From assembly GCF_013401555.1 (NCBI RefSeq), contig NZ_CP058552.1, positions 3,844,001-3,908,000 of the forward strand: a DNA stretch of 64,000 nt. The letters are read 5' to 3'. Source of the stretch: Paenibacillus sp. E222. Lineage in GTDB: Bacteria > Bacillota > Bacilli > Paenibacillales > Paenibacillaceae. Position numbers and translations under genes: made by a program. Shown here in pieces: positions 43,719-52,852 of the stretch (position 1 is its first letter; every line of letters starts with the position of its first letter). A model generated the notes under the pieces. It did not search any database. It had not been told where the DNA came from and worked only from the letters and a program-made list of their open reading frames with translations.

Positions 43719-44522
43719 ATGAGTGAAGTAATAAGAGTTGCCGTAATCGGAGCGGCTGGCCGGATGGGCCGTGAAGTAGTGAAACTGGTGCTTCAAGATC
43801 CTGAACTGGAGCTCGCCGCAGCGGTCAACCGCTCCGGAGTAGGCACGGATGCCGGAACACTTGTCGGTCTGCCCGAATGTGGGGTGCTTCTGACCGATGA
43901 TATCGAGATGGCTTTTGCAGAGACTAAACCACAGGTTATGGTGGACTTCACAGTCCCTCAATACGCCTTTGCCCATACAGAGATTGCCATTCGTCACGGT
44001 GTAAGACCTGTTATGGGTGTTACCGGCTTTACGCCGGAGCAGATTGAACAGCTGGACAAGCAGTGTCAGGACAAAGGCATTGGAGGGCTAATCGCCCCGA
44101 ATTTCTCGATCGGTGCTATTCTGATGATGAGATTTGCCGCACAAGCTGCCAAACATATGCCGAACGTGGAGATCATCGAATATCACGGCGATCAGAAGCT
44201 GGATGCTCCTTCAGGTACAGCAATCAAAACAGCCGAGCTAATTGCAGCAAACCGTGAGGAACTTCGTCAGGGCAATCCGAATGAAGAAGAGACGATCGAA
44301 GGATCGCGTGGCGGATATTATAATGGATTCCGAATTCATAGTGTACGGTTGCCGGGGGTATTCGCCCAGCAGGAAGTGGTATTTGGAGACTTTGGCCAAT
44401 CTCTCAAAATTCGTCATGACTCTTATGAACGGGCAGGTTATATGCCTGGTGTTAAGATTGGTGTACAGAAGGTTATGGAATATACAGGACTCATCTACGG
44501 ATTTGATCACTTTATCGACTAA
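43719..44522 (+). CDS. dapB: 4-hydroxy-tetrahydrodipicolinate reductase
   Basis: DapB reduces the DapA product with NAD(P)H on the way to lysine, diaminopimelate and dipicolinate. The 267-aa protein has the N-terminal GAAGRMGREV, VDFTVPQYAF, GVTGFT and the substrate motif EYHGDQKLDAPSGTA, followed by GSRGGYYNGFRIHSVRLPG. GAGGAG lies upstream of the ATG. A 203-bp inverted-repeat element separates it from mgsA. Confidence 0.97.
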   Translation: MSEVIRVAVIGAAGRMGREVVKLVLQDPELELAAAVNRSGVGTDAGTLVGLPECGVLLTDDIEMAFAETKPQVMVDFTVPQYAFAHTEIAIRHGVRPVMGVTGFTPEQIEQLDKQCQDKGIGGLIAPNFSIGAILMMRFAAQAAKHMPNVEIIEYHGDQKLDAPSGTAIKTAELIAANREELRQGNPNEEETIEGSRGGYYNGFRIHSVRLPGVFAQQEVVFGDFGQSLKIRHDSYERAGYMPGVKIGVQKVMEYTGLIYGFDHFID

Positions 44523-44530
44523 AAGAGGTA

Positions 44531-44733
44531 GTTCAAAAAGTCAACTTTTGATCACGAGGTCACTCGAGAAGCGGATACGACATCGAATCTTGAATTCAGC
44601 CGGGCCTTCCGTTGCTCACGTAGGTTCGCAAGCACATGCTTCCGAAGCCGTTTTCTCCGAAAACGTGTAGCTCCGCTACTCAGTCCCTAGCTTTATCCAA
44701 CCTTCTTGGTGCTGAAAACCTGACTTTTTGAAC
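44531..44733. repeat. 203-bp element with 13-bp terminal inverted repeats (MITE-like)
   Basis: GTTCAAAAAGTCA at the left end and TGACTTTTTGAAC at the right end are perfect inverted copies. The interior has short hairpins, including CGTTTTC/GAAAACG, and no supported ORF. It fills the dapB-mgsA gap, which is short in B. subtilis. No clear target duplication was seen. Confidence 0.75.
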
Positions 44734-44754
44734 ACACACTAAAAGGAGATTGTC

Positions 44755-45195
44755 ATGTTGAAAATCGCATTTATTGCCCATGATCGCAAAAAAGAAGAGA
44801 TGGTTAACTTCGTGACAGCCTACGAAAATGTATTTACAGACCATCAACTCTACTCGACAGGTACAACAGGTCTTCGTATTATGGAAGGCACCTCATTACA
44901 GATCCATCGGTTTGAATCCGGTCCACTGGGCGGGGATCAACAGATCGGAGCTTTGGTTGCGCAAAATGAGATGGATTTGATTATTTTTCTGCGTGATCCA
45001 TTAATGGCACAGCCGCATGAACCAGATATTAACGCTTTGCTGCGTTTGTGCGATGTACAGGGAATACCGCTTGCTACCAATATTGCAACGGCAGAGATTC
45101 TCGTTAAAGCGCTCGATCGCGGTGATTTTGGCTGGAGAGAGCTTGTACATAAATACAAGCCTGAGGGTGGATTGAATTCGGGTGATGCTCAATGA
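44755..45195 (+). CDS. mgsA: Methylglyoxal synthase
   Basis: MgsA converts dihydroxyacetone phosphate to methylglyoxal, a bypass of lower glycolysis when phosphate is limiting. The 146-aa product has [37 protein letters not shown] with phosphate-binding residues, [15 protein letters not shown] and NIATAE. AAAAGGAG precedes the start. It overlaps bshB1 by 4 nt. In B. subtilis it also joins dapB to the bacillithiol genes, which help to detoxify methylglyoxal. Confidence 0.97.
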   Translation: MLKIAFIAHDRKKEEMVNFVTAYENVFTDHQLYSTGTTGLRIMEGTSLQIHRFESGPLGGDQQIGALVAQNEMDLIIFLRDPLMAQPHEPDINALLRLCDVQGIPLATNIATAEILVKALDRGDFGWRELVHKYKPEGGLNSGDAQ

Positions 45196-45893
45196 GTTTG
45201 GACATTCTCATATTTGGTGCACACGCGGATGATGCAGAGATTGGAATGGCAGGAACGATTGCCAAACATACTGCAGCGGGACTGAAAGTAGGCGTGTGTG
45301 ATCTGACCCGGGCAGAGATGTCCTCCAACGGGACAGTAGAGCGCAGAGCCGAGGAAGCGGAGCAAGCCTCCCGCGTCCTCGGTCTTTCGTGTCGAAGCAA
45401 TCTCGGTTTGCCTGATCGGGGACTGTATATGACTCCTGAACACATCGAAGCTGTGACTGCCGAGATACGGCGTCATGCCCCTCGAATCGTGTTTGCGCCT
45501 TATTGGGAGGATCGTCACCCGGATCATGTGATGTGCAGCAAGCTGGTGCAGGAGGCTGTCTTTAATGCCAAGCTTAGAAACTATAAGCCGGACATGCCCG
45601 CAGTTCAGGTGAAAGAATTGTATTTTTACTTCATTAACGATATCGGACCAACGGATTTGATTGTGGATATTACGGAACACTATGAGCAGAAGGAAAATTC
45701 ATTGCTCAGTTATCGTTCCCAGTTCGAATTGGGAGAAGGCGCAGTTGCCACTCCATTGACTCAAGGATATATTGAACGTGTAAAAGCCCGGGATTCTTTG
45801 CTCGGACAGCGTAGCCTTATTCCATTTGCAGAAGGATTCGCTAGTATTACACCATATGTAGTTCATCAATTTGGCCAAGCTGCCAAGTCATAA
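45192..45893 (+). CDS. bshB1: Bacillithiol biosynthesis deacetylase BshB1
   Basis: It removes the acetyl group from GlcNAc-malate, step two of bacillithiol synthesis. The 233-aa LmbE/PIG-L fold protein has the zinc site [15 protein letters not shown] (H-x-D-D) and the later His in RHPDHVMC, with [13 protein letters not shown] between. Its ATG overlaps the mgsA stop. bshA lies about 100 bp downstream. Confidence 0.96.
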   Translation: MSLDILIFGAHADDAEIGMAGTIAKHTAAGLKVGVCDLTRAEMSSNGTVERRAEEAEQASRVLGLSCRSNLGLPDRGLYMTPEHIEAVTAEIRRHAPRIVFAPYWEDRHPDHVMCSKLVQEAVFNAKLRNYKPDMPAVQVKELYFYFINDIGPTDLIVDITEHYEQKENSLLSYRSQFELGEGAVATPLTQGYIERVKARDSLLGQRSLIPFAEGFASITPYVVHQFGQAAKS

Positions 45894-45989
45894 AACGATT
45901 GAACTTTCTCGTATAAATCATTTATCAATTGCAATTCCGTTGCATTACATCAACCTGCACACGCGGGAGATTAAAGGAGCGTCCACCGG

Positions 45990-47150
45990 ATGGATCAAAA
46001 GCTAAAAATTGGTATAACCTGTTATCCGTCCCTCGGAGGGTCTGGCGTTGTCGCAACGGAGCTGGGCAAATTGCTTGCCGAACAGGGTCACCAGGTTCAT
46101 TTTATTGCCAATAGTATTCCGTTTAGACTGGGTAAATTTCAGAAAAATATTTTCTATCATGAAGTTGAGGTCAACGATTATTACGTCTTCCGTTATCCAC
46201 CGTATGACCTGTCATTGGCCACGAAAATGGCGCAAGTAGCCAAAGCACAGCAACTGGATCTGCTGCACGTACATTATGCAGTGCCACATGCGGTGTGTGC
46301 CTTTTTGGCTAAACAAATGGTGGGTGAGGATTTAAAGGTGGTCACAACGTTACACGGAACAGATATTACCGTACTGGCGCAGGATGAGTCGTTGAAGGAT
46401 TTGATTCGACTTGCCATCAACGAGAGTGATGCGGTTACGGCCGTTTCCCAGGATTTGATTCGTGAAACGGTTGAATTGCTGGATATAAGACGTCCAATTG
46501 ATCTGACCTATAACTTTATTGATAAACGAATTTATTATCCGCGTGACGCCGCAAGTCTGCGTAGAGACTTCGCAGCACCTCACGAAAAAATACTGATGCA
46601 TATCTCCAACTTCCGTCCTGTGAAGAGAACACAGGATGTTGTAGAGGTGTTCCGCCAAGTACAGGAGCAAGTACCTGCCAAACTGTTATTTGTTGGAGAA
46701 GGACCGGATTTGCCGAAGATTCAATGGAAGATTAATGAGCTTGGACTGAATGACAAAGTTCATTTCCTGGGTAAGCAGGATGATATTGCTCAAGTCATTT
46801 CGATGGCTGATGTGCTTATGCTGCCGTCCGAGAAGGAAAGCTTTGGTCTGGTGGCACTCGAAGCCATGGCTTGTGGCGTACCTACCATTGGTTCACTAGC
46901 AGGAGGTATCCCTGAGCTGGTATTGCACGGCAAGACCGGATTTTTGTCTCCAATCGGCGACACGCAATCGATGGCGGAGAACACGATTCGTTTGTTGACA
47001 GACGATCGTTTGACTGCGGACTTCAGAGAAGCGTGCTTGAGACGGGCACACCATGATTTCTGTAATGATGCCATTCGGCACGAATATGAACAAATATACT
47101 ACCGGGTACTGGGACGTGAAGTTCCAAATCTGAAGCCGGTTTGTGGCTGA
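45990..47150 (+). CDS. bshA: Bacillithiol glycosyltransferase BshA
   Basis: BshA joins UDP-GlcNAc to L-malate, the first step of bacillithiol synthesis. The 386-aa GT-B retaining glycosyltransferase has the GYPSLGGSGVVATELG-like N-terminus (here CYPSLGGSGVVATELGK), HVHYAVPHAV, LHGTDITVL, HISNFRPVKR and the UDP-sugar site ESFGLVALEAMACGVPTI. The start follows AAAGGAGCG. Together with bshB1 it covers two of the three bacillithiol steps; bshC is not in the window. Confidence 0.96.
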   Translation: MDQKLKIGITCYPSLGGSGVVATELGKLLAEQGHQVHFIANSIPFRLGKFQKNIFYHEVEVNDYYVFRYPPYDLSLATKMAQVAKAQQLDLLHVHYAVPHAVCAFLAKQMVGEDLKVVTTLHGTDITVLAQDESLKDLIRLAINESDAVTAVSQDLIRETVELLDIRRPIDLTYNFIDKRIYYPRDAASLRRDFAAPHEKILMHISNFRPVKRTQDVVEVFRQVQEQVPAKLLFVGEGPDLPKIQWKINELGLNDKVHFLGKQDDIAQVISMADVLMLPSEKESFGLVALEAMACGVPTIGSLAGGIPELVLHGKTGFLSPIGDTQSMAENTIRLLTDDRLTADFREACLRRAHHDFCNDAIRHEYEQIYYRVLGREVPNLKPVCG

Positions 47151-47231
47151 TCGTCAGATAGGATAGTTCCATCTTGGAAATAGTTCTGTGTAAGCCACAC
47201 CAAGCAACACGTAGTTATGGGGTGAGAGTAA

Positions 47232-48530
47232 GTGGTTGAATGGACACAGGTAGACCATGAAATGGCAAGACAAAGTGAACAGGTGCTGCGGACATTAAAT
47301 GAAAAAGGGTACGAGGCCTACTGGGTCGGTGGTTGTGTACGTGATGAACTGCTGGAACGTAGCGTGGATGATATGGATATCACCACGTCCGCTTCCCCTG
47401 AGCAAGTCATGGAACTGTTCGCCGATTGCATTCCTACAGGCCTCCAGCATGGAACGGTTACTGTTCGTTCAGGAGGTTTTTACTTTGAAGTTACGACCTT
47501 CCGCACCGAATCTGAATATAAGGATAATCGAAGACCCGCTGCCGTTCAATTTGTGCAGGATGTCAAAGAAGATTTGCAGCGGCGTGACTTCACAATGAAT
47601 GCTCTCGCTATGGATCGAGACGGAAATATCGTTGATCCTTTCGGGGGACAATCGGATATTCAGGATGGGCGGGTCAGATGTGTGGGATCGGCAGCAGAAC
47701 GCTTTGGTGAAGATGCGCTGCGGATGCTTCGCTGTGTTCGTTTTGCTTCGGTATTTGATTTCAAAATTGCCTACAACACCTGGAAGGGGCTTGTTCATCA
47801 AAAGGATCTGCTCCAACATATCGCCATGGAAAGAGTACGTACCGAAATGGTGAAAATGATGGCAGGCCCCCATCCGCTGCGCGGTCTGGAATTGCTGTTT
47901 CGCAGCCAGGCGCTGGAGCATGTGAAAGCACCGATCCATATGGAACGATTCAATAAAGCCCTCATGTGCAATATGGAACAATTGATGGAAGAGAACGTTT
48001 TATTGCGCTGGTCCATGATACTGATTGCAGGTCGTTATACCCGAGATGAAGCAGATGCTTTGCTTCGAAAATGGACGTTTTCTAATGACGATCGTTCCCG
48101 CATTAGTGGAGTTCTCCAGGTCGAACAGTTAATTCAGACTGTCGTACAGGAGCTGAGGGATGAAGAGACACTACGATCAGAATGGATCGTGACTGTGCTA
48201 GCTTGCGGACGTCAGGCAACAGAGGACTGGCTCATCGTTCAACGACTGTTTCCAGCAGGTTGGCGAGATCAAGAGGTTCTGCACGAAGAACAGATCGACA
48301 TAATACAATCCCGAGGTGCTGCATGGAGTCAATCTATGAAAGTGCATGAACTGAAAGATCTGCAAATTACAGGTGAGAACGTTCTGCAGCTGCTTGGACG
48401 TAAGGGTGGACCATGGCTGGGACAATTGATGAAACATCTCTTAAGAGAGACTGCGATCGGAAATATAGCGAATCAGCATGACATGCTGACCAACGAAGTA
48501 AAGCGGGTGGCTGCAGATGACAAAGCATGA
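47232..48530 (+). CDS. cca: CCA tRNA nucleotidyltransferase
   Basis: It adds or repairs the 3' CCA of tRNAs without a template. The 432-aa class II enzyme has YWVGGCVRDELL, the catalytic DxD in SVDDMDITTSA, RRDFTMNALAMD and the nucleotide-choosing EDALRMLRCVRFA. The start codon is GTG after GGGGTGAGAG. It overlaps birA by 14 nt, as in the cca-birA pair of B. subtilis. Confidence 0.96.
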   Translation: MVEWTQVDHEMARQSEQVLRTLNEKGYEAYWVGGCVRDELLERSVDDMDITTSASPEQVMELFADCIPTGLQHGTVTVRSGGFYFEVTTFRTESEYKDNRRPAAVQFVQDVKEDLQRRDFTMNALAMDRDGNIVDPFGGQSDIQDGRVRCVGSAAERFGEDALRMLRCVRFASVFDFKIAYNTWKGLVHQKDLLQHIAMERVRTEMVKMMAGPHPLRGLELLFRSQALEHVKAPIHMERFNKALMCNMEQLMEENVLLRWSMILIAGRYTRDEADALLRKWTFSNDDRSRISGVLQVEQLIQTVVQELRDEETLRSEWIVTVLACGRQATEDWLIVQRLFPAGWRDQEVLHEEQIDIIQSRGAAWSQSMKVHELKDLQITGENVLQLLGRKGGPWLGQLMKHLLRETAIGNIANQHDMLTNEVKRVAADDKA

Positions 48531-49494
48531 GGAACTGTTACATATGTTACTGAATGCCGAAGGGGAGTTTGTGTCTGGTGAGGAGATCAGTCGCAACCTT
48601 TCCATTAGCCGTACGGCCGTGTGGAAGCACGTAAACAAACTGCGCGATATGGGTTATGAGTTTGAAGCAGTATCTCGCAAAGGGTATCGCTTGGTGACGA
48701 AACCGGACAGTATCGATGCTACAGCGCTTCAGCTGGCTCTGGAAACGACGGTGTTTGGTCGGAAGGCGATCATTCTGAATTCCACGTTGTCTACCCAAGG
48801 TGATGTTCAGCACATGGCTGAGCAGGGGCAGGGCGAAGGGGCAGTGGTTCTGGCAGAAGAACAGACGGGTGGACGAGGTCGCTTTGGACGTAAATGGTAC
48901 TCCCCACCTGGACGAGGCATCTGGATGAGTGTTCTAATGCGTCCGGAGCTTGCACTGCAAAATACACCACAGCTTACGTTATTAACGGGTGTGGCGGTGT
49001 GTCGTGCCATTCGGTCATATACAGGTGCTGATGCCGGGATTAAATGGCCTAATGATCTTTTTATTGATGGTCGCAAGGTATGCGGGATTCTGCTTGAATC
49101 GACTGTTGAAGACCACGAATTACGCTACTGTATCGCAGGCATAGGCGTAGATGTGAACTTTGATCCTAAGGATTATCCTGAGGATCTGAGTTCAATCGCA
49201 ACTTCACTTAAGATGGAAACGGGACAAACCGTAGACCGAACCAAACTTGCAGCGGCCATTCTCTCAGAATTGGAGCGTTTGTATTTTTTGTATCAAAAGG
49301 AAGGGTTCGATGTGATCTCTTCGCTCTGGGAAGCTTTGTCCGTATCCATGAATCGTGAAATTAAGGTGGCTAATCCACAGGGGATCATCGAAGGTACAGC
49401 CATAGGCCTTGATTCTTCTGGCGCATTGATTTTGGAGAAGAAAAACGGTGAGCGTGTATCGGTTTACTCCGGTGAAGTTTCATTGGTAAATTAA
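48517..49494 (+). CDS. birA: Biotin-protein ligase / biotin operon repressor BirA
   Basis: BirA attaches biotin to carboxylases and, as a dimer of holo-enzyme, represses biotin genes. The 325-aa product has an N-terminal winged helix (GEEISRNLSISRTAVWKHVN), the biotinyl-AMP loop GGRGRFGRKW, GIKWPNDLFIDGRKVCGILL and a C-terminal SH3-like domain ending in GEVSLVN. So it is the bifunctional type. It begins inside the end of cca. Confidence 0.96.
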   Translation: MTKHEELLHMLLNAEGEFVSGEEISRNLSISRTAVWKHVNKLRDMGYEFEAVSRKGYRLVTKPDSIDATALQLALETTVFGRKAIILNSTLSTQGDVQHMAEQGQGEGAVVLAEEQTGGRGRFGRKWYSPPGRGIWMSVLMRPELALQNTPQLTLLTGVAVCRAIRSYTGADAGIKWPNDLFIDGRKVCGILLESTVEDHELRYCIAGIGVDVNFDPKDYPEDLSSIATSLKMETGQTVDRTKLAAAILSELERLYFLYQKEGFDVISSLWEALSVSMNREIKVANPQGIIEGTAIGLDSSGALILEKKNGERVSVYSGEVSLVN

Positions 49495-49534
49495 ACAATT
49501 TGTCGAATTTACACCGTTAAAATGAACATAAGAC

Positions 49535-49563
49535 GTGAACTTTGGGCAGAACTTTGGTATACT
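49535..49563 (+). promoter_or_regulatory. Promoter of the panBCD leader
   Basis: GTGAAC, 17 nt and TATACT, with TG one base before the -10 (extended -10). It would start transcription near 49570. Confidence 0.55.
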
Positions 49564-49569
49564 GTGTTC

Positions 49570-49790
49570 GTGAGGCGATATCGGCTAATGCAGACCGAAT
49601 TGCACTCCGGCAGTAGTATGCTTTGTTCTGCTTCAAAATGTTGCAGTGACAAGGCAGCAATGGTAATAAAGTGAGTTGTTGGATTCTGCTCTGAGCCGAA
49701 GAGGACCGAGACAGAAGGGACGATCGCAAGTGACTCTTTTTTGACTTTTCGGGACTTTTTAGTGGAAACTAAAAGGTTTTTTTGTTGTTT
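49570..49790 (+). ncRNA. Structured leader RNA upstream of panB, candidate riboswitch-like element
   Basis: The leader has a long-range helix: TCGGCT and GCAGA (49581-49594) pair with TCTGC and AGCCGA (49685-49699). It encloses a hairpin CTTTGT-CTGC/GCAG-ACAAGG. A purine-rich stretch follows, then a terminator just before panB. A pan RNA motif is known upstream of panB in other bacteria; whether this is one cannot be judged by eye. No T-box GGGTGG core is present. Confidence 0.55.
49755..49787 (+). terminator. Terminator (attenuator) in the panB leader
   Basis: CTTTTTAGT-GGAA-ACTAAAAGG with seven Ts. It lies about 40 nt before panB, so it must be bypassed for panBCD expression from the leader promoter. 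Confidence 0.8.
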
Positions 49791-49824
49791 TTAAATTGAA
49801 AAGATGAGAGGAGCCATGACGAAA

Positions 49825-50700
49825 ATGGCAAACAAATCAGCGTTGAATATTGTGAAAATGAAAAAATATAAGCAGGACGGCGTGCCGCTTAGCATGATTA
49901 CAGCTTACGATTATCCGACAGCCCAATTGGCTGAGGAAGCGGGTATCGATCTGATTCTGGTTGGTGATTCACTGGGAAACGTGGTATTGGGTTATAACTC
50001 CACCTTGCCTGTTACGATCGACGATATGGTGTACCATACACGCTCTGTGGTACGTGGTGCGGGAAATACGTTTATCGTTGCTGACATGCCCTTCATGACG
50101 TATCATGGCAGCCTGGATGAGACGCTCAAAGGTGTTCGTCGCCTGATGCAGGAGGGGCATGCACAAGCAGTCAAGATGGAGGGCGGTCTCGAAATCGCGG
50201 ATACGGTAAAAGCGGTTGTGCAAGCCGGTGTACCTGTACTTGGACATATCGGACTTACACCACAGTCCGTGAATCAAATTGGCGGTTATCGTATTCAGGG
50301 CAAGGATGCTGCAGATGCCAAACGGCTGATGGACGAAGCCAAGGCGCTTGAAGCAGCCGGAGCTTTCGGCATTGTACTAGAGCTGGTTACGGAAGAAGTG
50401 GCTAGAGCAATCTCGGAAGAACTGTCTATTCCTACGATTGGTATTGGGGCAGGTAGAGGGTGTGATGGTCAGGTACTGGTATTCCATGATGTGGTTCAGT
50501 ATGCTTCCCCATACACCCCAAAACGCTTTGTCAAATCGTATGGAGACGTAGGTACATTAATTCGTAATAGCATTGAGTCCTATGTGAAAGAAGTCAAAGA
50601 TCGCTCATTCCCGGCAGAAGAGCATATATTTACCGCCGCTGACGGCGTTCTGGATCAACTGTATGGACATCGCAAAGAAAAGGTGGAGACGAACGCATGA
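49825..50700 (+). CDS. panB: 3-methyl-2-oxobutanoate hydroxymethyltransferase
   Basis: PanB makes ketopantoate from ketoisovalerate and methylene-tetrahydrofolate, the first pantothenate-specific step. The 291-aa protein has MITAYDYPTAQLAEEAGID, LVGDSLGNVVLGY with the metal Asp, GHIGLTPQSVNQIGGYRIQG and IGIGAGRGCDGQVLV. Three in-frame ATGs compete (49804, 49816, 49825); AGAGGAG ends 2 nt before the second and 11 nt before the third, so the third is preferred. It overlaps panC by 4 nt. Confidence 0.95.
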   Translation: MANKSALNIVKMKKYKQDGVPLSMITAYDYPTAQLAEEAGIDLILVGDSLGNVVLGYNSTLPVTIDDMVYHTRSVVRGAGNTFIVADMPFMTYHGSLDETLKGVRRLMQEGHAQAVKMEGGLEIADTVKAVVQAGVPVLGHIGLTPQSVNQIGGYRIQGKDAADAKRLMDEAKALEAAGAFGIVLELVTEEVARAISEELSIPTIGIGAGRGCDGQVLVFHDVVQYASPYTPKRFVKSYGDVGTLIRNSIESYVKEVKDRSFPAEEHIFTAADGVLDQLYGHRKEKVETNA

Positions 50701-51593
50701 AAGTGATACGGACAATCGCAGAATTAAGACAAGAACTGAGCTTGAAACGTCAGTCGATTCAGTCCAGAGAGTCCGTTGTAGGACTTGTGCCTACGATGGG
50801 ATTTCTTCATGATGGCCATGCAAGCTTGATGCAAGCGGCCAAACAACAGAGTGATATCGTGGTTTTGAGCATATTCGTAAATCCCATTCAATTTGGTCCG
50901 AATGAAGACTTTGACAGTTACCCTAGGGATGAAGCCAGAGATGTGGAAACAGCACGAGCAAAAGGGGTGGATATCGTATTTATTCCCTCTGTTGAAGAGA
51001 TGTATCCACAGCCTACACAAACGACCGTATCGGTTTCCCGTTTAACAGATCGCTTGTGCGGTGCTTCTCGTCCAGGGCATTTTGACGGAGTGACTACGGT
51101 CGTGTCGAAGCTGTTTAACATTGTACAACCGCAGCGTGCATTTTTTGGCATGAAGGACGCACAGCAGGTAGCTGTGATCCAGCAGATGGTTAACGATTTG
51201 AACATGGCAGTTGAGATTGTACCTTGTCCTATCGTTCGTGAAAGTGATGGATTGGCGCTTAGTTCGCGCAACGTGTACCTCAGTACAGAACAGCGTCAGG
51301 AAGCTCTCGTTCTGTCCAAGGCGTTACGTGAGGCACAGGAAGCTGTAGATGCGGGGACGGCGTTGACGGCAGCGGATATCCGCGGCATATTGCGTCAGAA
51401 CATTGAACGTTCACCAATGGCTGTGATTGATTATGCTGAAATTCAGGCTTTTCCAAGTCTGGAGCCACTTGCGGATCAGGAAAAAGTTCATGGTCGTGAC
51501 GATTTGTTGATCGCACTTGCAGTAAAATTCGGCAAAACAAGATTGATTGACAATATAAGGCTGCAAAAATCGGAGGTACTGTCCCATGTTTAG
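50697..51593 (+). CDS. panC: Pantothenate synthetase
   Basis: PanC joins pantoate and beta-alanine through a pantoyl-adenylate. The 298-aa product has the ATP site [14 protein letters not shown] (HxGH), [26 protein letters not shown] and SSRNVYLS (KMSKS-like). It sits in an ATGA overlap after panB, and panD starts 8 nt before its end, so panBCD is one tightly coupled unit. Confidence 0.97.
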   Translation: MKVIRTIAELRQELSLKRQSIQSRESVVGLVPTMGFLHDGHASLMQAAKQQSDIVVLSIFVNPIQFGPNEDFDSYPRDEARDVETARAKGVDIVFIPSVEEMYPQPTQTTVSVSRLTDRLCGASRPGHFDGVTTVVSKLFNIVQPQRAFFGMKDAQQVAVIQQMVNDLNMAVEIVPCPIVRESDGLALSSRNVYLSTEQRQEALVLSKALREAQEAVDAGTALTAADIRGILRQNIERSPMAVIDYAEIQAFPSLEPLADQEKVHGRDDLLIALAVKFGKTRLIDNIRLQKSEVLSHV

Positions 51594-51969
51594 AACACTA
51601 ATGAAATCCAAAATTCACCGGGCAACCGTTACGGAAGCAAACCTCAACTATGTGGGTAGCATTACCATTGATGAAGATCTAATGGAAACTTCCGATCTGA
51701 TGGAAAATGAGAAAGTGCAAATTGTGAATAACAACAATGGCGCACGTTTGGAAACCTATGTCATTCCAGGTCCACGGGGAAGTGGAGTAATCTGCTTGAA
51801 TGGAGCAGCGGCCCGTCTGGTACAGCCTGGGGATACCGTCATTATCATTTCCTATGCGATGATGTCTCAAGAAGAGGCAAATAATCACAAGCCTACCGTT
51901 GTATTTGTGGATGGACAGAATAAACCTGTGCAAACGATGAAGCAAGAAGTTCATGCGACGATTATGTAA
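51586..51969 (+). CDS. panD: Aspartate 1-decarboxylase
   Basis: PanD makes beta-alanine from aspartate using a pyruvoyl group formed by self-cleavage. The 127-aa proenzyme closely resembles the B. subtilis one: [20 protein letters not shown], with cleavage between Gly24 and Ser25 in NYVGSIT, then [17 protein letters not shown] and [14 protein letters not shown]. It starts within panC. Confidence 0.97.
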   Translation: MFRTLMKSKIHRATVTEANLNYVGSITIDEDLMETSDLMENEKVQIVNNNNGARLETYVIPGPRGSGVICLNGAAARLVQPGDTVIIISYAMMSQEEANNHKPTVVFVDGQNKPVQTMKQEVHATIM

Positions 51970-52062
51970 TCGACTGGTAAGGGGAATGAAATCGCCCCAT
52001 TCTACAAAAAATGAGTACAGGTCACTGCACTAATCCATTTTTTCAAGGGTGGGGATGCATCG

Positions 52063-52710
52063 ATGTTCCAGCATGTTTTCGCAGAAATGAACGACATGTT
52101 AGATGAAATTATCAAGCGCTACCCTTCTGCTGAAGGCCTAAACAAACAGGAATTGCTGCAAAAGTGGAATTTTCTGAAGCGGATGAGTGACGGGATGATT
52201 GATGAGTGGCTGATGTTTGAAGAAAAAATGAGCCAGGTAAGGGAAAGGGAGCTGGATAAGCCCGCTACCCTCGAACCTGAACAGGAAGCTGTTACCGCTC
52301 TGCCGGAACTGCATCTGGAGTGTTTCAGTCGCGGTCAGGGATATTTCAAACTGCAAATGTACCCGCAGGCGATTATGCAATTTTCCAGGGTTGTGACCGA
52401 CTATCCAGAAAGTGCATTAACTCGTTTTTACCTGGCTCTTGCTCATCTTAACCTGGAACAAACCGAGGAAGCAGGAATACACTTGCAGCGGATCATGCAT
52501 CTGAATGGTTCGCCGAGATTGAAGGGGCTGGTGTGTAACGTCCTGGGCTGTATCGAGGCCAAGCTTGCGAACCCTGAAGGTGCATGTTCACTATTTGCTC
52601 AGGCGCTTCAGTATGACCCCACGTTGACCGAACCGCTGTATAACATGGAAGCCTGTCGTTTAAACAGCGGAAAATTGCAATATGCAAATCAGCTGACTGC
52701 CTTAAATTAA
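52063..52710 (+). CDS. Tetratricopeptide-repeat-like protein
   Basis: A 215-aa soluble protein. The N-terminal helical part (DMLDEIIKRYPSAEGLNKQE) is followed by an acidic linker and about three TPR-like units (GQGYFKLQMYPQAIMQFSRV, RFYLALAHLNLEQTEEAGIH, GCIEAKLANPEGACSLFAQA). GGGTGGGGATGC precedes the start. Role unknown; it lies alone between panD and dinG and ends at a terminator. Confidence 0.8.
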   Translation: MFQHVFAEMNDMLDEIIKRYPSAEGLNKQELLQKWNFLKRMSDGMIDEWLMFEEKMSQVRERELDKPATLEPEQEAVTALPELHLECFSRGQGYFKLQMYPQAIMQFSRVVTDYPESALTRFYLALAHLNLEQTEEAGIHLQRIMHLNGSPRLKGLVCNVLGCIEAKLANPEGACSLFAQALQYDPTLTEPLYNMEACRLNSGKLQYANQLTALN

Positions 52711-52725
52711 AGGCTATTCGGCGGC

Positions 52726-52777
52726 AAAAAGACGGTGTTCCCTCCTCTGGCATAGCGGCGGGGACACCGCCTTTTTT
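52726..52777 (+). terminator. Terminator before dinG
   Basis: CGGTGTTCCC and GGGGACACCG pair around a 17-nt loop. The outer A and T runs extend the stem, and six Ts follow. Confidence 0.8.
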
Positions 52778-52852
52778 GTCAGTTAATTTTCAAATGCCCT
52801 TTTTTTTGCTATGCTGTAACATAGACTGGAATGGAAGGGACCGTACATTGCA

